Source: Verrucomicrobiales bacterium (lineage in GTDB: Bacteria; Verrucomicrobiota; Verrucomicrobiia; Limisphaerales; J093). Taken from it: a DNA stretch of 64,000 nt. The stretch covers positions 1-64,000 of the forward strand of contig JACKPV010000038.1 of NCBI GenBank assembly GCA_024233305.1, read 5' to 3'. Under the pieces are notes generated by a model that was not told where the DNA came from, did not search any database, and saw nothing but the letters and a program-made list of their open reading frames with translations. The position numbers and the translations under genes are program-made. Positions 1 through 9,058 of this stretch are shown here, in pieces. Position 1 is the first letter of the stretch. Every line of letters begins with the position of its first letter.

Positions 1-181
1 CTACGGCTGAGGAGGCCGGTAGAAGGTGGGAATTCCAGAAACCGGGAACGATGCTCGTCCGAGGGCACAGCCTGCCACTCGGAACCTGTCACCATGCGCC
101 GGCTACCGTCGGTCCCGGCACAGGGCTGGACCCGTCATCCCATCCCGGGGCGGGTACGCGCGCCCCACAGGGCGCTGTTGA
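1..181. other. Leader region without a gene
   Basis: I see no coding region here. The only recognisable element is the 15-mer GAACCTGTCACCATG at 82-96, which recurs in inverted orientation at 31531-31545 and 31793-31807 in another intergenic region. The first bases could hold the end of a gene lying outside the window, but nothing supports it. Confidence 0.4.
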
Positions 182-790
182 TCAGAGTTTGACATCCTCC
201 GGCCGCACCTCGAGGCATTCGTCCTGATCCTCCCAAATCACTGCTGGAAAAGCGTCGAGCAGGGCTGCAGCCACTTGGTTGCCCGCGAAAGCCAGGAGGG
301 TCTCGGCGCGTTCCGCCGCTTCCTCAAAGGCCCGGTCGTAGTCACCGGAACGCCGTTGCTGAGCCTCATCCCAATGGGCAACAGCGTGAAGCGGCGCGTA
401 TTCCTCAGCCCAGCCACGCAGCATGGGCCGGTAATCCGACGGCAGATCGTCGAAGGCCACCGCGGTATCGTTGCAGTGCAAACACACGAGACCGGACTCG
501 ACGACGTCACGGGTTAACAGCGGCAGGAGAGGAGCCCGGCAACAGGCGGACTCGACGTAGACCGAAGGAAAGGAAGCCAGGCGCTTAAGCCATACCGACC
601 GGTCGTGGGCGACCTGGGCGGCCAGCCGGTAAGCGCCCACCAGAGGATGCGAAAGTCGCAGGACGCGTCCCTGAAGCTGGCCGAGGGTTTGGGACATCCA
701 GCGGGCCAGGGTCAGGTCATCGAAGTCGTGGAACACCACGCCGTACTCAGCCAGCAGCCGGTCCAGCGGGTTGTCGGTGTCGTGCGCCAT
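182..790 (-). CDS. Hypothetical 202-aa protein with a possible Cys zinc site
   Basis: I do not recognise a family. The product is a soluble, acidic protein with no signal peptide and no membrane segment. In the middle, a CC pair (ACCRAP) and a CLHC pair about 20 residues later could form a zinc knuckle. The rest looks helical, with many Asp, Glu and Ala residues. The ATG start has no clear Shine-Dalgarno sequence in front. It stands alone, reading away from the tRNA-Pro gene on the same strand. The reading frame is long and has the codon bias of its neighbours, so it is probably real. Function unknown. Confidence 0.6.
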   Translation of the reverse strand: MAHDTDNPLDRLLAEYGVVFHDFDDLTLARWMSQTLGQLQGRVLRLSHPLVGAYRLAAQVAHDRSVWLKRLASFPSVYVESACCRAPLLPLLTRDVVESGLVCLHCNDTAVAFDDLPSDYRPMLRGWAEEYAPLHAVAHWDEAQQRRSGDYDRAFEEAAERAETLLAFAGNQVAAALLDAFPAVIWEDQDECLEVRPEDVKL

Positions 791-849
791 CAGGTCAAAT
801 CCGCAAGCGGGGTGCTCCCGGGAGCTGTTTCCAGATAAAGAGACAAAGA

Positions 850-926
850 TGGTCGGAGCGACAGGATTCGAACCTGCGACATCCAGCTCCCAAAGCTGGC
901 GCTCTACCAGGCTGAGCTACGCTCCG
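850..926 (-). tRNA. tRNA-Pro (anticodon UGG) with encoded CCA
   Basis: The minus strand folds into a full cloverleaf. The acceptor stem is CGGAGCG paired with CGCTCCG, followed by discriminator A and an encoded CCA (850-852). The D stem is GCTC/GAGC, and the anticodon stem CCAGC/GCTGG encloses the loop TTTGGGA, giving anticodon TGG. The T arm is GCAGG-TTCGAAT-CCTGT. A C1:G72 pair with A73 is the usual identity set for bacterial tRNA-Pro. It decodes CCA and, by wobble, other Pro codons. Confidence 0.95.
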
Positions 927-1334
927 ACGTGGAGCGGAGCATCCCCCTGCCGCCAGGACTTGGCAACTGCGAATTGCGCCCAATGTCGCGACTCTCGGGA
1001 AGTGCCGCCAGCCGAGCGGAGCTGCCGTAGGAGTCCCCCGGCAGGAAGACCATGCTGAACGGGAGTGGAACCTACCGTGAGTGATGGCGGAGAGGAGCGA
1101 TGAACGACCGCCGTCTGAGGTCCGGTGGGTGGGTGAAACAGCGCGATAACGACGAGAATCGGGGCGGCAGAGAACCCGGGCGAGGGATGCGGGGCGCGTA
1201 GCCAACAATAATATTCGGCGGAAAGCCCCGTTTATCGGAGGGGGGTGCTCAAGGCAGCGCTGGATCGGAACCTGCAACGGATGCTTCCGCGCGTGGGATT
1301 GATCGCGTCCGGGGTTTTCGTTAGCCTCGTTGCC
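927..1334. other. Intergenic region without a gene
   Basis: About 400 bases between tRNA-Pro and the fucosidase. No conserved protein or RNA is visible. A short AT-rich patch (AACAATAATATT, near 1203-1214) lies about 125 bases upstream of the chosen fucosidase start and may be part of its promoter, but no convincing -35/-10 pair is seen. Confidence 0.4.
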
Positions 1335-2810
1335 ATGCTGAAGCGTTCACCCCTTTTCGGCGGTTGCCTGGTGCTGGCCGCCCTCCTGCTCACCGGCTGC
1401 ATCCGCCTGAACGGCGCCTCGCGTCCCCTGCCGCCCACCCCCTACGGTCAGGTGCCCTCGACGCGGCAGCTCCGCTGGCACGCCATGGAGTTCTACGGTT
1501 TCCTGCACTTCACGGTGAACACCTTCACCGACAAGGAATGGGGTTACGGGGATGAGAGCGAAACGGTCTTCAACCCGACCGACTTTGACGCCGACCAAAT
1601 TGTCAGCGTCGCCAAGGAGGCCGGCATGGCGGGGCTCATCCTGACCGCGAAGCACCATGATGGGTTCTGCCTGTGGCCGTCCGCCTACACCGAGCATTCG
1701 GTGAAGAACTCGCCGTGGAAGGACGGCAAGGGGGATGTCGTGGCGGAAATCGGCCGGGCGTGCCGGCGGCACGGACTCAAGTTCGGCGTCTATCTTTCCC
1801 CCTGGGACCGCAATCATCCGGAGTACGGACGCGAAGCCTACATCACCTACTACCGGAACCAGCTCCGTGAACTGCTCACCAATTACGGCGAGTTGTTCAC
1901 GGTGTGGTTCGACGGCGCCAACGGCGGCGACGGCTATTACGGCGGCGCCCGCGAAACGCGCCGCATCGACAACCGCACCTACTACGACTGGCACAACACC
2001 TGGCAGATCGTGCGCGACCTGCAACCGTTCGCCTGCATGTTCAGTGATGTCGGGCCGGACTTCCGCTGGGTCGGCAACGAGCGCGGCATCGCCGGCGAAA
2101 CCTGCTGGGCCACCTTGAATCCCGGCGACGGCACCCCCGGCAACACCAAGGCCAACCTGAACCAGGGCGAGCGGCCCGGCACCCACTGGATTCCGGCCGA
2201 GTGCGATGTCTCGATCCGCCCGGGCTGGTTCTACCATGCCAGCCAGGACGACCAGGTAAAGACCCCCGCCCAGTTGCTTGACATCTACTACGCCTCGGTG
2301 GGGCGGGGCGCCTGCCTCAACCTGAATCTCCCGCCCGACCGCCGGGGGCGCATTCACGAGAACGACGTCCGGTCCCTCCGCGAGTTTCGCCGGCGGCTCG
2401 ACGCCACCTTCGCGGAGAACCTCGCCGCCGGGGCGACGCTCTCCGCCAGCAACGTGCGGGGGAAGCACCGCAATTTCGGTCCGGGTCGTTTGTTTGACCG
2501 CGACCCGAACACCTGTTGGGCGACGGACGATTTCGTGTTCACGCCCGAGCTGACGCTGGAACTCGACGGGATCAGGACCTTCAACGTGATCGATCTGCGG
2601 GAACATCTTCCCCTGGGCCAGCGGATCGAGGCGTTCGCCGTGGACGCCCGGGTGGGGGACGAGTGGCAGGAGATCGCACGAGCCACGAGCATCGGAAACC
2701 GGCGCCTGCTGCGGATCGATCCGGTGACCACGGATGGCGTGCGGTTGCGGATCACGGGGGCGGCGGCGGCGCCCGCGCTGGCGGAGTTCGGCCTCCACCG
2801 GGAGCCATGA
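1335..2810 (+). CDS. Alpha-L-fucosidase, GH29 family, lipoprotein
   Basis: Exo-acting enzyme that removes alpha-L-fucose from glycans by a retaining mechanism. I start it at the ATG at 1335 because that gives a clean lipoprotein signal: a short basic start, a hydrophobic stretch and LLLTGC with the lipidated Cys at residue 22. The catalytic domain follows (about 40-380), with FHFTVNTFTDKEWG, AKHHDGF (105-111) and VWFDGANGG, whose Asp193 matches the GH29 nucleophile. The last 110 residues look like a discoidin/F5-8 type carbohydrate-binding domain (NTCWATDD). A reading frame opens 30 codons earlier at 1245, but that start would hide the signal peptide. Its stop overlaps the next start (ATGA), so the two genes are translationally coupled although their functions are unrelated. 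Confidence 0.9.
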   Translation: MLKRSPLFGGCLVLAALLLTGCIRLNGASRPLPPTPYGQVPSTRQLRWHAMEFYGFLHFTVNTFTDKEWGYGDESETVFNPTDFDADQIVSVAKEAGMAGLILTAKHHDGFCLWPSAYTEHSVKNSPWKDGKGDVVAEIGRACRRHGLKFGVYLSPWDRNHPEYGREAYITYYRNQLRELLTNYGELFTVWFDGANGGDGYYGGARETRRIDNRTYYDWHNTWQIVRDLQPFACMFSDVGPDFRWVGNERGIAGETCWATLNPGDGTPGNTKANLNQGERPGTHWIPAECDVSIRPGWFYHASQDDQVKTPAQLLDIYYASVGRGACLNLNLPPDRRGRIHENDVRSLREFRRRLDATFAENLAAGATLSASNVRGKHRNFGPGRLFDRDPNTCWATDDFVFTPELTLELDGIRTFNVIDLREHLPLGQRIEAFAVDARVGDEWQEIARATSIGNRRLLRIDPVTTDGVRLRITGAAAAPALAEFGLHREP

Positions 2811-3739
2811 CCGGCCCGACGGTCCCGCCGATCCTGAGCCTGATCGGCAACACGCCCACCCTCCCGCTCCGCTTCGAGCCGGAGGGCGTCACCCTGTTCG
2901 CGAAGTGCGAGTTCCTGAATCCGAGCGGCAGCGTGAAGGACCGGTTTGCCGCGGAGGTTCTCATCGACGCCCGGAAGCGCGGCGTGCTCCGAGCGGATTC
3001 GGTGGTGGTCGAATGCACGAGCGGCAACACGGGCATCGCGCTGGCAATGGTAGGCGCCGCGATGGGCTGCCGGGTGCGGATTCTGATGGGCGAAGGGGCG
3101 AGCGTGGAGCGGCGCTATTTGATGGAACAACTGGGCGCCGAGGTCCGGCTGTTCAAGGCCGATCGCGGCTACCGCACCGGCATCGAGCTGGCGCAGGAAA
3201 TGGCGGCGGCCGATCCGCGGGTGTTCTTGCCCGACCAGTTCGCGAATCCCTTGAACAGCGCCGAGCACGAACGGGACACCGCCGCCGAGCTGATCCGGCA
3301 GATCGACCGGCCGATCGATGCCTTTGTCGCCGGCTACGGCACGGGCGGCACGCTGGCCGGTGTGGGGCGCGCCCTGAAGGCCCGCCATCCGGGCGCCCGG
3401 GTGCTGGCGATGGAACCTGCCGAGGCGGCCATGCTCGGCGGGGAGATGCCTTGCTGCCATTGGATCGAGGGCGTGGCGGGCGGCTTCCTTCCGCCCTTGC
3501 TGCAGCGGGCTCCCATCGACGGGGAGATCGCGGTAAAGAGCGCGGAGGCCCTGGCCATGACCCGGCGACTGAACCGCGAGTTCGGCCTGCTGGTCGGCAC
3601 CTCGTCCGGCGCGAACGTCGCGGCGGCCCTGCGGGTTGCGGGCGATTTGGGCCCGGCGGCCACGGTGGCCACCCTGTTGTGCGACCGTGCCGAGCGCTAC
3701 TTCAGCACGCGGTTGTTCCGGGCTGCGGCCGCTGCATGA
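2807..3739 (+). CDS. cysM: Cysteine synthase (O-acetylserine sulfhydrylase, CysM/CysK type)
   Basis: PLP enzyme that makes L-cysteine from O-acetylserine (or a phospho/acetyl analogue) and sulfide in the cytoplasm. The 310-aa product has the fold-type II signatures in order: IGNTPTLPL at the start, the PLP-binding lysine in NPSGSVKDRF (Lys44), the substrate loop TSGNTG (71-76), the phosphate-binding GTGGTLAGVG, and GTSSGANVAAAL near the end. Length fits CysM rather than a cystathionine beta-synthase, as no CBS domains follow. The start is the ATG that overlaps the fucosidase stop. The CysM versus CysK assignment is uncertain by eye. Confidence 0.88.
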   Translation: MTGPTVPPILSLIGNTPTLPLRFEPEGVTLFAKCEFLNPSGSVKDRFAAEVLIDARKRGVLRADSVVVECTSGNTGIALAMVGAAMGCRVRILMGEGASVERRYLMEQLGAEVRLFKADRGYRTGIELAQEMAAADPRVFLPDQFANPLNSAEHERDTAAELIRQIDRPIDAFVAGYGTGGTLAGVGRALKARHPGARVLAMEPAEAAMLGGEMPCCHWIEGVAGGFLPPLLQRAPIDGEIAVKSAEALAMTRRLNREFGLLVGTSSGANVAAALRVAGDLGPAATVATLLCDRAERYFSTRLFRAAAAA

Positions 3740-3763
3740 GCACGCGCGGAGGCGCGCCTCGGC

Positions 3764-5374
3764 TCAGCCCTTTTCGGTCCAGAGCAGCCGGTAGAGATCG
3801 TGCCGGCGGTCCTTGAGGTTCTGGACCGTGCCGCTGTTCCGCGCCACCCGCAGGGATTCAATGCGCAGATCGGCGAAGGCCACCATCTCGGCGTTCGGCG
3901 TGGTGTCCGCCGCCACCCCGTCCCGCGCGAATGGAAAATCGCAGGGCGTCAGGATGCAGCTCTGGGCATACTGAATGTCCATGTTCGCCACGCGCGGCAG
4001 GTTGCCGCAGTTGCCCGCCAGCACCACGAAACACTGGTTCTCGATAGCCCGCGCCTGCCCACAGTAACGCACCCGCAGATAGCTCTGTCGCTCGTCGGTG
4101 CAGAAGGGCACGAAGATGATGTTCGCCCCCTGGTCCACCAGGTGCCGGCCCAGCTCGGGAAATTCGCTGTCGTAACAGATCAACACCCCGATCGGGCCGC
4201 AGTCCGTCTGGATAACGTCCAGCGTGTCGCCGCCGCTCATGTTCCACCAGTAAACCTCGTTCGGCGTGGCATGGATCTTGGGTTGCCGATGGATCGAGCC
4301 ATCGCGGAGGAAGACGTAGGCAATGTTCTGCACGTGACCGTTGTCCATGTGGGTCGGGTGGGAGCCCATGATCAGGTTCACGTTGTAGCGAATCGCCATC
4401 TCCCGGAACGCGCTTTCCAACTGCGGGGTGTGGCGCGTCAGGGCTTCGATCGACTGCTGCGGGGTGAGTTCCTGGTTTTCTATGGAAAGCAGCTGCAAGG
4501 AGAACATCTCCGGGAACAGCGCGAAGTCCGCCTTGTAGTCCGAGACCACGTCCACGAAGTACTCGACGATCCCGAGGAATTCCTCGAAGGACTTGACGGC
4601 CCGCTGCATGTATTGCACGGCGGCCACGCGCACGGTATCCGGGAGGCGGCTCCCGTAGTGCTTGCGCTGGCCCGAGGCCGGCTCGTCCGGCACCTGGGGA
4701 TTGCGCCAGATGAGATGCACGGCGTTGCCCATCGACTCGAAGTCGGACGGCAGGTAGTTGGGCAGGATGCCGAGGACCTCGAAGCCATTGCGGAGTTGGA
4801 AGCTGAGGACCGGGTCGTTGGCCTTCTTGGCCTTCACCTGCTCGACGTACTGTTCGATGCTGGTGATGGACTTGATGCGCCGACGCAGGGTCGGGAGGCG
4901 TCCGCCGAACACAATGCCCTTCAGCCGCCATTCCTGGCAGAGCTTTTTGCGTTCGTTGTAAAGCCGCTGGCCGATGCGGAAACCGCGGTAGTCCGAGTCG
5001 ACGCAAACCTCCATGCCGTAAAGGTATTCCCCCTCGGGATCGTGCCGCGACCCGTAGCCGCCCCCGGTGATTTCCGCCCAGGTGTGCGGCGCCAGGGCGA
5101 TGTCGCCGTCGATCAGGAACGTGGCACAGTACGCGATGATCTTCTCCCCATGCGCGACGATGAACTGGCCATCGGGGAAATGGTGGATCTGACCGCGGAC
5201 CTGGCTTTCGGTGTAGCCCGGAATGCCCGCCGCCCCGTAGACGCGGTCGGTCAACGCCTTGATGGCCGGGATGTCGGTGTGGGTCGCATTGCGGATTTCT
5301 AGGATCTCCTTCCCGTAGGGAAAGGTCCGGAGCGTCTTTGGCATGGTTGGAAACAGGATGGCGCCAGCGGTCAC
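3764..5374 (-). CDS. GNAT N-acetyltransferase fused to a nitrilase-type carbon-nitrogen hydrolase
   Basis: A two-domain cytoplasmic enzyme. Residues 25-215 form a GNAT acetyltransferase domain (YGMEVCVDSDYRGFRIGQRLY). Residues 245-530 form a nitrilase-superfamily amidase with the Glu-Lys-Cys triad visible: Glu289 in FPEM, Lys366 in QPKIHATPNE and Cys400 in LICYDSEFPE. This fusion is a known architecture whose substrate is not established. The start is GTG at 5374, preceded at proper distance by GGGAGG lying inside the end of the upstream epimerase gene. An in-frame ATG ten codons later (5344) has no such site. The gene follows the epimerase by three bases, so they are coupled. Confidence 0.88.
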   Translation of the reverse strand: MTAGAILFPTMPKTLRTFPYGKEILEIRNATHTDIPAIKALTDRVYGAAGIPGYTESQVRGQIHHFPDGQFIVAHGEKIIAYCATFLIDGDIALAPHTWAEITGGGYGSRHDPEGEYLYGMEVCVDSDYRGFRIGQRLYNERKKLCQEWRLKGIVFGGRLPTLRRRIKSITSIEQYVEQVKAKKANDPVLSFQLRNGFEVLGILPNYLPSDFESMGNAVHLIWRNPQVPDEPASGQRKHYGSRLPDTVRVAAVQYMQRAVKSFEEFLGIVEYFVDVVSDYKADFALFPEMFSLQLLSIENQELTPQQSIEALTRHTPQLESAFREMAIRYNVNLIMGSHPTHMDNGHVQNIAYVFLRDGSIHRQPKIHATPNEVYWWNMSGGDTLDVIQTDCGPIGVLICYDSEFPELGRHLVDQGANIIFVPFCTDERQSYLRVRYCGQARAIENQCFVVLAGNCGNLPRVANMDIQYAQSCILTPCDFPFARDGVAADTTPNAEMVAFADLRIESLRVARNSGTVQNLKDRRHDLYRLLWTEKG

Positions 5375-5377
5375 CGC

Positions 5378-6475
5378 TCAGACCTCCCGGGCACTCACCC
5401 GAAGGCCGGTGGCAGCGGGGGCGTTGGCAAAGGAAAGGCGTCCTTCGACGGCTTGAACGCCCTGATAGGGATCGTTCGTGATCAGCAGGTTGCCGTCCAG
5501 GTCGAGATAGTCGGTGAGGTCGGCGAGATGAGCGGCGGCGGTGATGAGGACGCTGGTTTCGATCATGCAGCCGAGCATGGTCTTCAATCCGGCAGCCCGA
5601 GCGGTCTGGAGGGCGCGCAACCCGGGCGTGATCCCGCCCGTCTTCACGAGCTTCACGTTCACGGCGTGATATGCGGGCACGACCTGCTCGATGGCTTCCG
5701 CCCGCTCGTAGCCTTCGTCCGCCATCAGCAAAAGGGGGGAACGCTCCTTCAGCCACGCCAGGTCCGCGGGGGCGGTGCCCGCCGGCATGGGCTGTTCGAC
5801 GAACTGGACCCGCCGGTCCTCCGCCAGCCATTCGATCTGTCGCAACGCCTCTTCCTTCGTATGCCAGGCCTCGTTGGCGTCGACGCGCACCGGCTTTTCG
5901 GGCGCCGCCTCGCGCAGGGCCCGGAACAACAAGCGGTCGTCCGGACTGCCGAGCTTGAGCTTCAGAATCGGAAAAGCAGCCGCCTGGAGCACCTTCTCCC
6001 GCACGACCTCGGGACGGTCGATCCCGATGCTGAACGAGGTCTTGTGCCGTCCCTCGGTAAAGCCGACACCGAGAAAATCCGTCACCGGTTTCCCGGCCCG
6101 CTTCGCCGCGCCATCCACCAGCGCGATGTCCACGGCGCCCTTCGCCGAGTGATCGCCTCCGCTCAGCGACGCAAGGTAACGGGATGACGCGGCGAGGTCG
6201 TCGAAGTGCAAGCGGTCCGGATCGACGCGGCGGAGGAACGCCTCGACGGTTTCGGGCGATTCCCGGTAGCGCGCGCAGGGGGCGGCTTCGCCAACGCCGA
6301 AGGAGCCGTCCGGGGCTTCGAGGCGGACGAGGACGATCGTCTGACGCGCGTCCCCGCCGGGACCGTCCGCACGCTGGGTGCGAGCGATGGTCCACCGGTG
6401 CTCGAGTTGAAGCTCAAACCGCCGCCACGTCAATTGCACGGGCACGAGCGAAGACCAAACGTCGGCAAGACGCAA
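5378..6475 (-). CDS. Dipeptide epimerase, enolase superfamily
   Basis: Muconate-lactonizing/mandelate-racemase type enzyme, most like L-Ala-D/L-Glu epimerases that recycle cell-wall peptides. The acid-base lysine motif is LKLKLG (Lys172, Lys174). The metal ligands are Asp199 (VDANEAW), Glu227 (VEQPMP) and Asp253 (MADEGY). The second catalytic lysine is in VNVKLVKTGG (Lys275). The 365-aa length is usual. The start is uncertain: TTG at 6475 opens the frame, while GTG codons 10 and 12 codons later would begin just before the first beta strand (QLTWRRFELQ), and none has a clear ribosome site. The neighbour downstream is an amidase-acetyltransferase, consistent with amino-acid or peptide metabolism. 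The specific substrate is an inference. Confidence 0.82.
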   Translation of the reverse strand: MRLADVWSSLVPVQLTWRRFELQLEHRWTIARTQRADGPGGDARQTIVLVRLEAPDGSFGVGEAAPCARYRESPETVEAFLRRVDPDRLHFDDLAASSRYLASLSGGDHSAKGAVDIALVDGAAKRAGKPVTDFLGVGFTEGRHKTSFSIGIDRPEVVREKVLQAAAFPILKLKLGSPDDRLLFRALREAAPEKPVRVDANEAWHTKEEALRQIEWLAEDRRVQFVEQPMPAGTAPADLAWLKERSPLLLMADEGYERAEAIEQVVPAYHAVNVKLVKTGGITPGLRALQTARAAGLKTMLGCMIETSVLITAAAHLADLTDYLDLDGNLLITNDPYQGVQAVEGRLSFANAPAATGLRVSAREV

Positions 6476-6509
6476 TGGCGGAGATGCGGCGCGGCGCGGA
6501 TTTCGGCGG

Positions 6510-7976
6510 TCAGCCTGTTTCGTCCGCCGGCCCCGCCTTTCGGCGCTGGTCGGCCAGCCAGACCGCCGCGCTCAGGCCGAGGGCGCAGGCCAGGTAGACC
6601 AGGGCATGGGGCGTCCGCGTGGTCCAGGGTTGCCAGGGCCAGGGGAACCGGAAGAAGGCGAAGTTCAAACCGAAGTAGGTCCATGTCGTCAACCCGAGCA
6701 CCGCTGCCAGGATCCGGTCCGCCCGCCCGCCCGGTTCCATTCGGTTCATGCACCAGAACACGGCGGCGGTGGCAACGAGCATCGGGAACACGCCGTAGAC
6801 CAACCAGCCGTTGACCGGCGCGATGGCGCGGGCCTCGTAGGCCAGATGCGAAATCGTTTTTCCGGCAATGGGCAGGAGCGTTACGGGCAGCATCAGCAAC
6901 CACGGCCACCAGCGGCCACCGGCCACCGCCACCACGGGGATCAGACCGAGCAGGAAGCTGTATTCGACATAGACGTCGCTGACCGACCAAGTCAGGAATT
7001 CGCCCGCGGTCACGAGTCCGGCGTGGATGGCGAGGAGGTACCATTCGACGCCCGTCGGCAGCGGGACATCGCCCGGATCGGTTTCGGGCCAGCGGATGCG
7101 CGAGCGGTTGAGCCACACGCCGAGTCCCAGCACGCCACCCCAGACGGCGCCGAACGTGGTTTCCATCAGGTTCCACCAGTTGATGTGCGGAGCGAGCGGG
7201 GCGAGCAGTCCCTGATGGAAATACTCCGGATGCCAGGCGTGCAGGGCTTGCAGGGTCTGGCCGGCCGGAAAGCCGAGGGCCCCGCCCAAAATTCCCCAAC
7301 CGCCGAGACGGGCGGCCAGTGTGTCGCGGCGAACCCACCGGGTGAAGGCGATCAACCCGAGCAGCGCGAGCCAGAGCCCGCCCCAGACTTCCCGCCGGGG
7401 ACGGAGATCGATGGCGTCCGGACGCCAGCGCCAGTCGGCGGAGAAATAAAGCCAGGGCAGCCGCCGGTGCTCCGGGTCAAACGGCAGGTTGAACAACCAG
7501 ACCCCGGCAATGAAAAGCACCCCCATCCCGGCCATGATCGCCAGCAGCTGGCGCGGGCGATAGCGAACACCGCCCAGCCCCATTCCCAGGAAGACCCCGC
7601 CGAATCCGATCCAGGCGCCGCCCTTGATCGCCAGGCCGAGCATGCCCCAGCGAAGGGACTCCAGGTTGCCCGTGAGGGCGCCGTCGTGGGTCAGACCGAG
7701 AGTCTGGCCGTAAGTCATGCAACCGCCGAACCCGATGGCGATGGCGCCCCAGGCCACCGCCCGCGCGGCGGGCAACGCCCGGGCGCCCGGCGCAAGCAAC
7801 AGCACGAGCGTCAGGGAAACCAGCAGCCCGGCGATCATCGCCCCGGTTTCGTGGCCGTACTGCCCGCGAATGCCCCAACCCATGCCGCCGGCCATCGCGC
7901 CGAACAGCACCGGTTGCCACCAACCGACCGCGACCGGCGCCGTGCCGCGTCCGTGCTCATCTTGCGGGGAGATCAT
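6510..7976 (-). CDS. Multi-pass membrane protein of unknown function
   Basis: A 488-aa inner-membrane protein with roughly 11-13 hydrophobic segments, rich in Gly and Trp. Conserved-looking soluble bits include MGWGIRGQYGHETGAM near residue 35, GGCMTYGQTLGL near 105 and HINWWNLMETTFG near 270. The Gly-rich helices with charged or amide residues at the ends (RGQYGHE) resemble transport or glycan-handling proteins, but I do not recognise the family. It lies 34 bases upstream of the epimerase gene on the same strand and may be co-transcribed. The ATG start (7976) lacks a good ribosome site. Confidence 0.7.
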   Translation of the reverse strand: MISPQDEHGRGTAPVAVGWWQPVLFGAMAGGMGWGIRGQYGHETGAMIAGLLVSLTLVLLLAPGARALPAARAVAWGAIAIGFGGCMTYGQTLGLTHDGALTGNLESLRWGMLGLAIKGGAWIGFGGVFLGMGLGGVRYRPRQLLAIMAGMGVLFIAGVWLFNLPFDPEHRRLPWLYFSADWRWRPDAIDLRPRREVWGGLWLALLGLIAFTRWVRRDTLAARLGGWGILGGALGFPAGQTLQALHAWHPEYFHQGLLAPLAPHINWWNLMETTFGAVWGGVLGLGVWLNRSRIRWPETDPGDVPLPTGVEWYLLAIHAGLVTAGEFLTWSVSDVYVEYSFLLGLIPVVAVAGGRWWPWLLMLPVTLLPIAGKTISHLAYEARAIAPVNGWLVYGVFPMLVATAAVFWCMNRMEPGGRADRILAAVLGLTTWTYFGLNFAFFRFPWPWQPWTTRTPHALVYLACALGLSAAVWLADQRRKAGPADETG

Positions 7977-8063
7977 TGCGGCGAATGCTGCCTGACAACC
8001 CGCGCGCTGGCAACGGAGGTTGCGGGCCGTGAAGACGCCGCCGCCGGTGGAGCCCGCCGCGGC

Positions 8064-8909
8064 CTACACTTCCTTCACCACGCCCCAATGGACATCGAGA
8101 CGCTTCGTCAGGTAGAGCCGGACGGCTTTGACGAGGGTCACGGCTTCGAGTCGTTGACCCGCCGCGACGATTTCCTTGAGGGACATCGAGGGGCGGATGG
8201 GGAAGCTGGCCTGGGCGATCACCGGGCCTTCGTCGAGGTGCATGCTGACGAAGTGGGCGGTAACGCCGGCGATCTTCACCCCGTGCTCGTAAGCCTGCCG
8301 GTAGGCCTGCGGTCCGGGAAAGCTCGGCAGGAGGCTGGGGTGAATGTTGATGATTTTGTTCTTGTACCGCCACACGAAGTTCGGTGACAGAATCTTCATG
8401 AACCGGGCCAGGATGACGAAATCGACCTCCCGGGCGTCGAGTTCGGCCAGCGCCCGTTGTTCGGCCGCGTCCCGCTGCTCCCACGGAATCTCGACGAAGG
8501 GCCAGCCGTGTTTGGCGGCGAGCGGGGCGAGGTCGGGCCGGTTGCCGATGATGACGGCCGGCTCGGTCTTGAGGCGTCCCTGCTGCAGGGCTTGGGCCAG
8601 GGCTTCGAGGCAGTGGGGTTCGCGGGTCACCATGATGGCGCACCGTTGCGGGCGGCGCGGGTCGGTGGGGCGCAGCGTGATTTCCATGCCCAGCGCCGCC
8701 GCCAGTCTTTCGAGCCCGGACCGGAGCGCCGGCTCGTGCCAGTCCTGATGCCGCCAGGAGGCCTGGAGGGTCATGCTGAACCGCCCGCGGGTCACCTGCT
8801 CCTCGAGCGCCTCGATGTTGGCCCGCTGCTCGAAGAGGAAGTTCGTGACCCGGGCGATCACTCCCGTCTTGTCCCGACCGATCACGGTGATGGTGGCGAA
8901 CTGCTTCAT
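8064..8909 (-). CDS. purU: Formyltetrahydrofolate deformylase
   Basis: Hydrolyses 10-formyl-THF to formate and THF, balancing the one-carbon pool and feeding formate to PurT-type purine synthesis. Residues 1-85 are an ACT-like regulatory domain (TVIGRDKTGVIARVTNFLFEQRANI). Residues 88-281 are the formyltransferase-fold domain with NIHPSLLPSFPG and HFVSMHLDEGPVIAQ, holding the Asn, His and Asp of the active site. I start at the ATG at 8909, which gives the usual length (281 aa) and begins at the ACT domain. The frame stays open to 9059, but that extension is Arg-rich non-conserved sequence overlapping the divergent promoter region. Confidence 0.92.
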   Translation of the reverse strand: MKQFATITVIGRDKTGVIARVTNFLFEQRANIEALEEQVTRGRFSMTLQASWRHQDWHEPALRSGLERLAAALGMEITLRPTDPRRPQRCAIMVTREPHCLEALAQALQQGRLKTEPAVIIGNRPDLAPLAAKHGWPFVEIPWEQRDAAEQRALAELDAREVDFVILARFMKILSPNFVWRYKNKIINIHPSLLPSFPGPQAYRQAYEHGVKIAGVTAHFVSMHLDEGPVIAQASFPIRPSMSLKEIVAAGQRLEAVTLVKAVRLYLTKRLDVHWGVVKEV

Positions 8910-9026
8910 GGGGCGGCTAATGAAGCCGACCGCGCGGTGGGTGGAAAGGCGAAAAATCTCGCCTGCCGGGCGCGCGGCCTGTCTTCTTTGTGCCGCGACC
9001 GTCGCAACTTTTCGGTTGCCGGATTG

Positions 9027-9032
9027 TATAAC
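9027..9032 (+). promoter_or_regulatory. Possible -10 element of the secretion operon
   Basis: TATAAC sits 27 bases upstream of the GspE/PilB start in a short AT-rich stretch between the divergent purU and secretion operons. No good -35 is found at the right distance. A small hairpin (GCAAC/GTTGC, 9004-9019) lies just upstream. Weak evidence. Confidence 0.3.
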
Positions 9033-9058
9033 GTGACGCGTGAAGCAGGGATGACACA

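Noticed and set aside
3740..3763. GC-rich hairpin between cysteine synthase and the GNAT-nitrilase gene as a terminator
   Set aside because: The pairing is weak and there is no T-tract on either strand.
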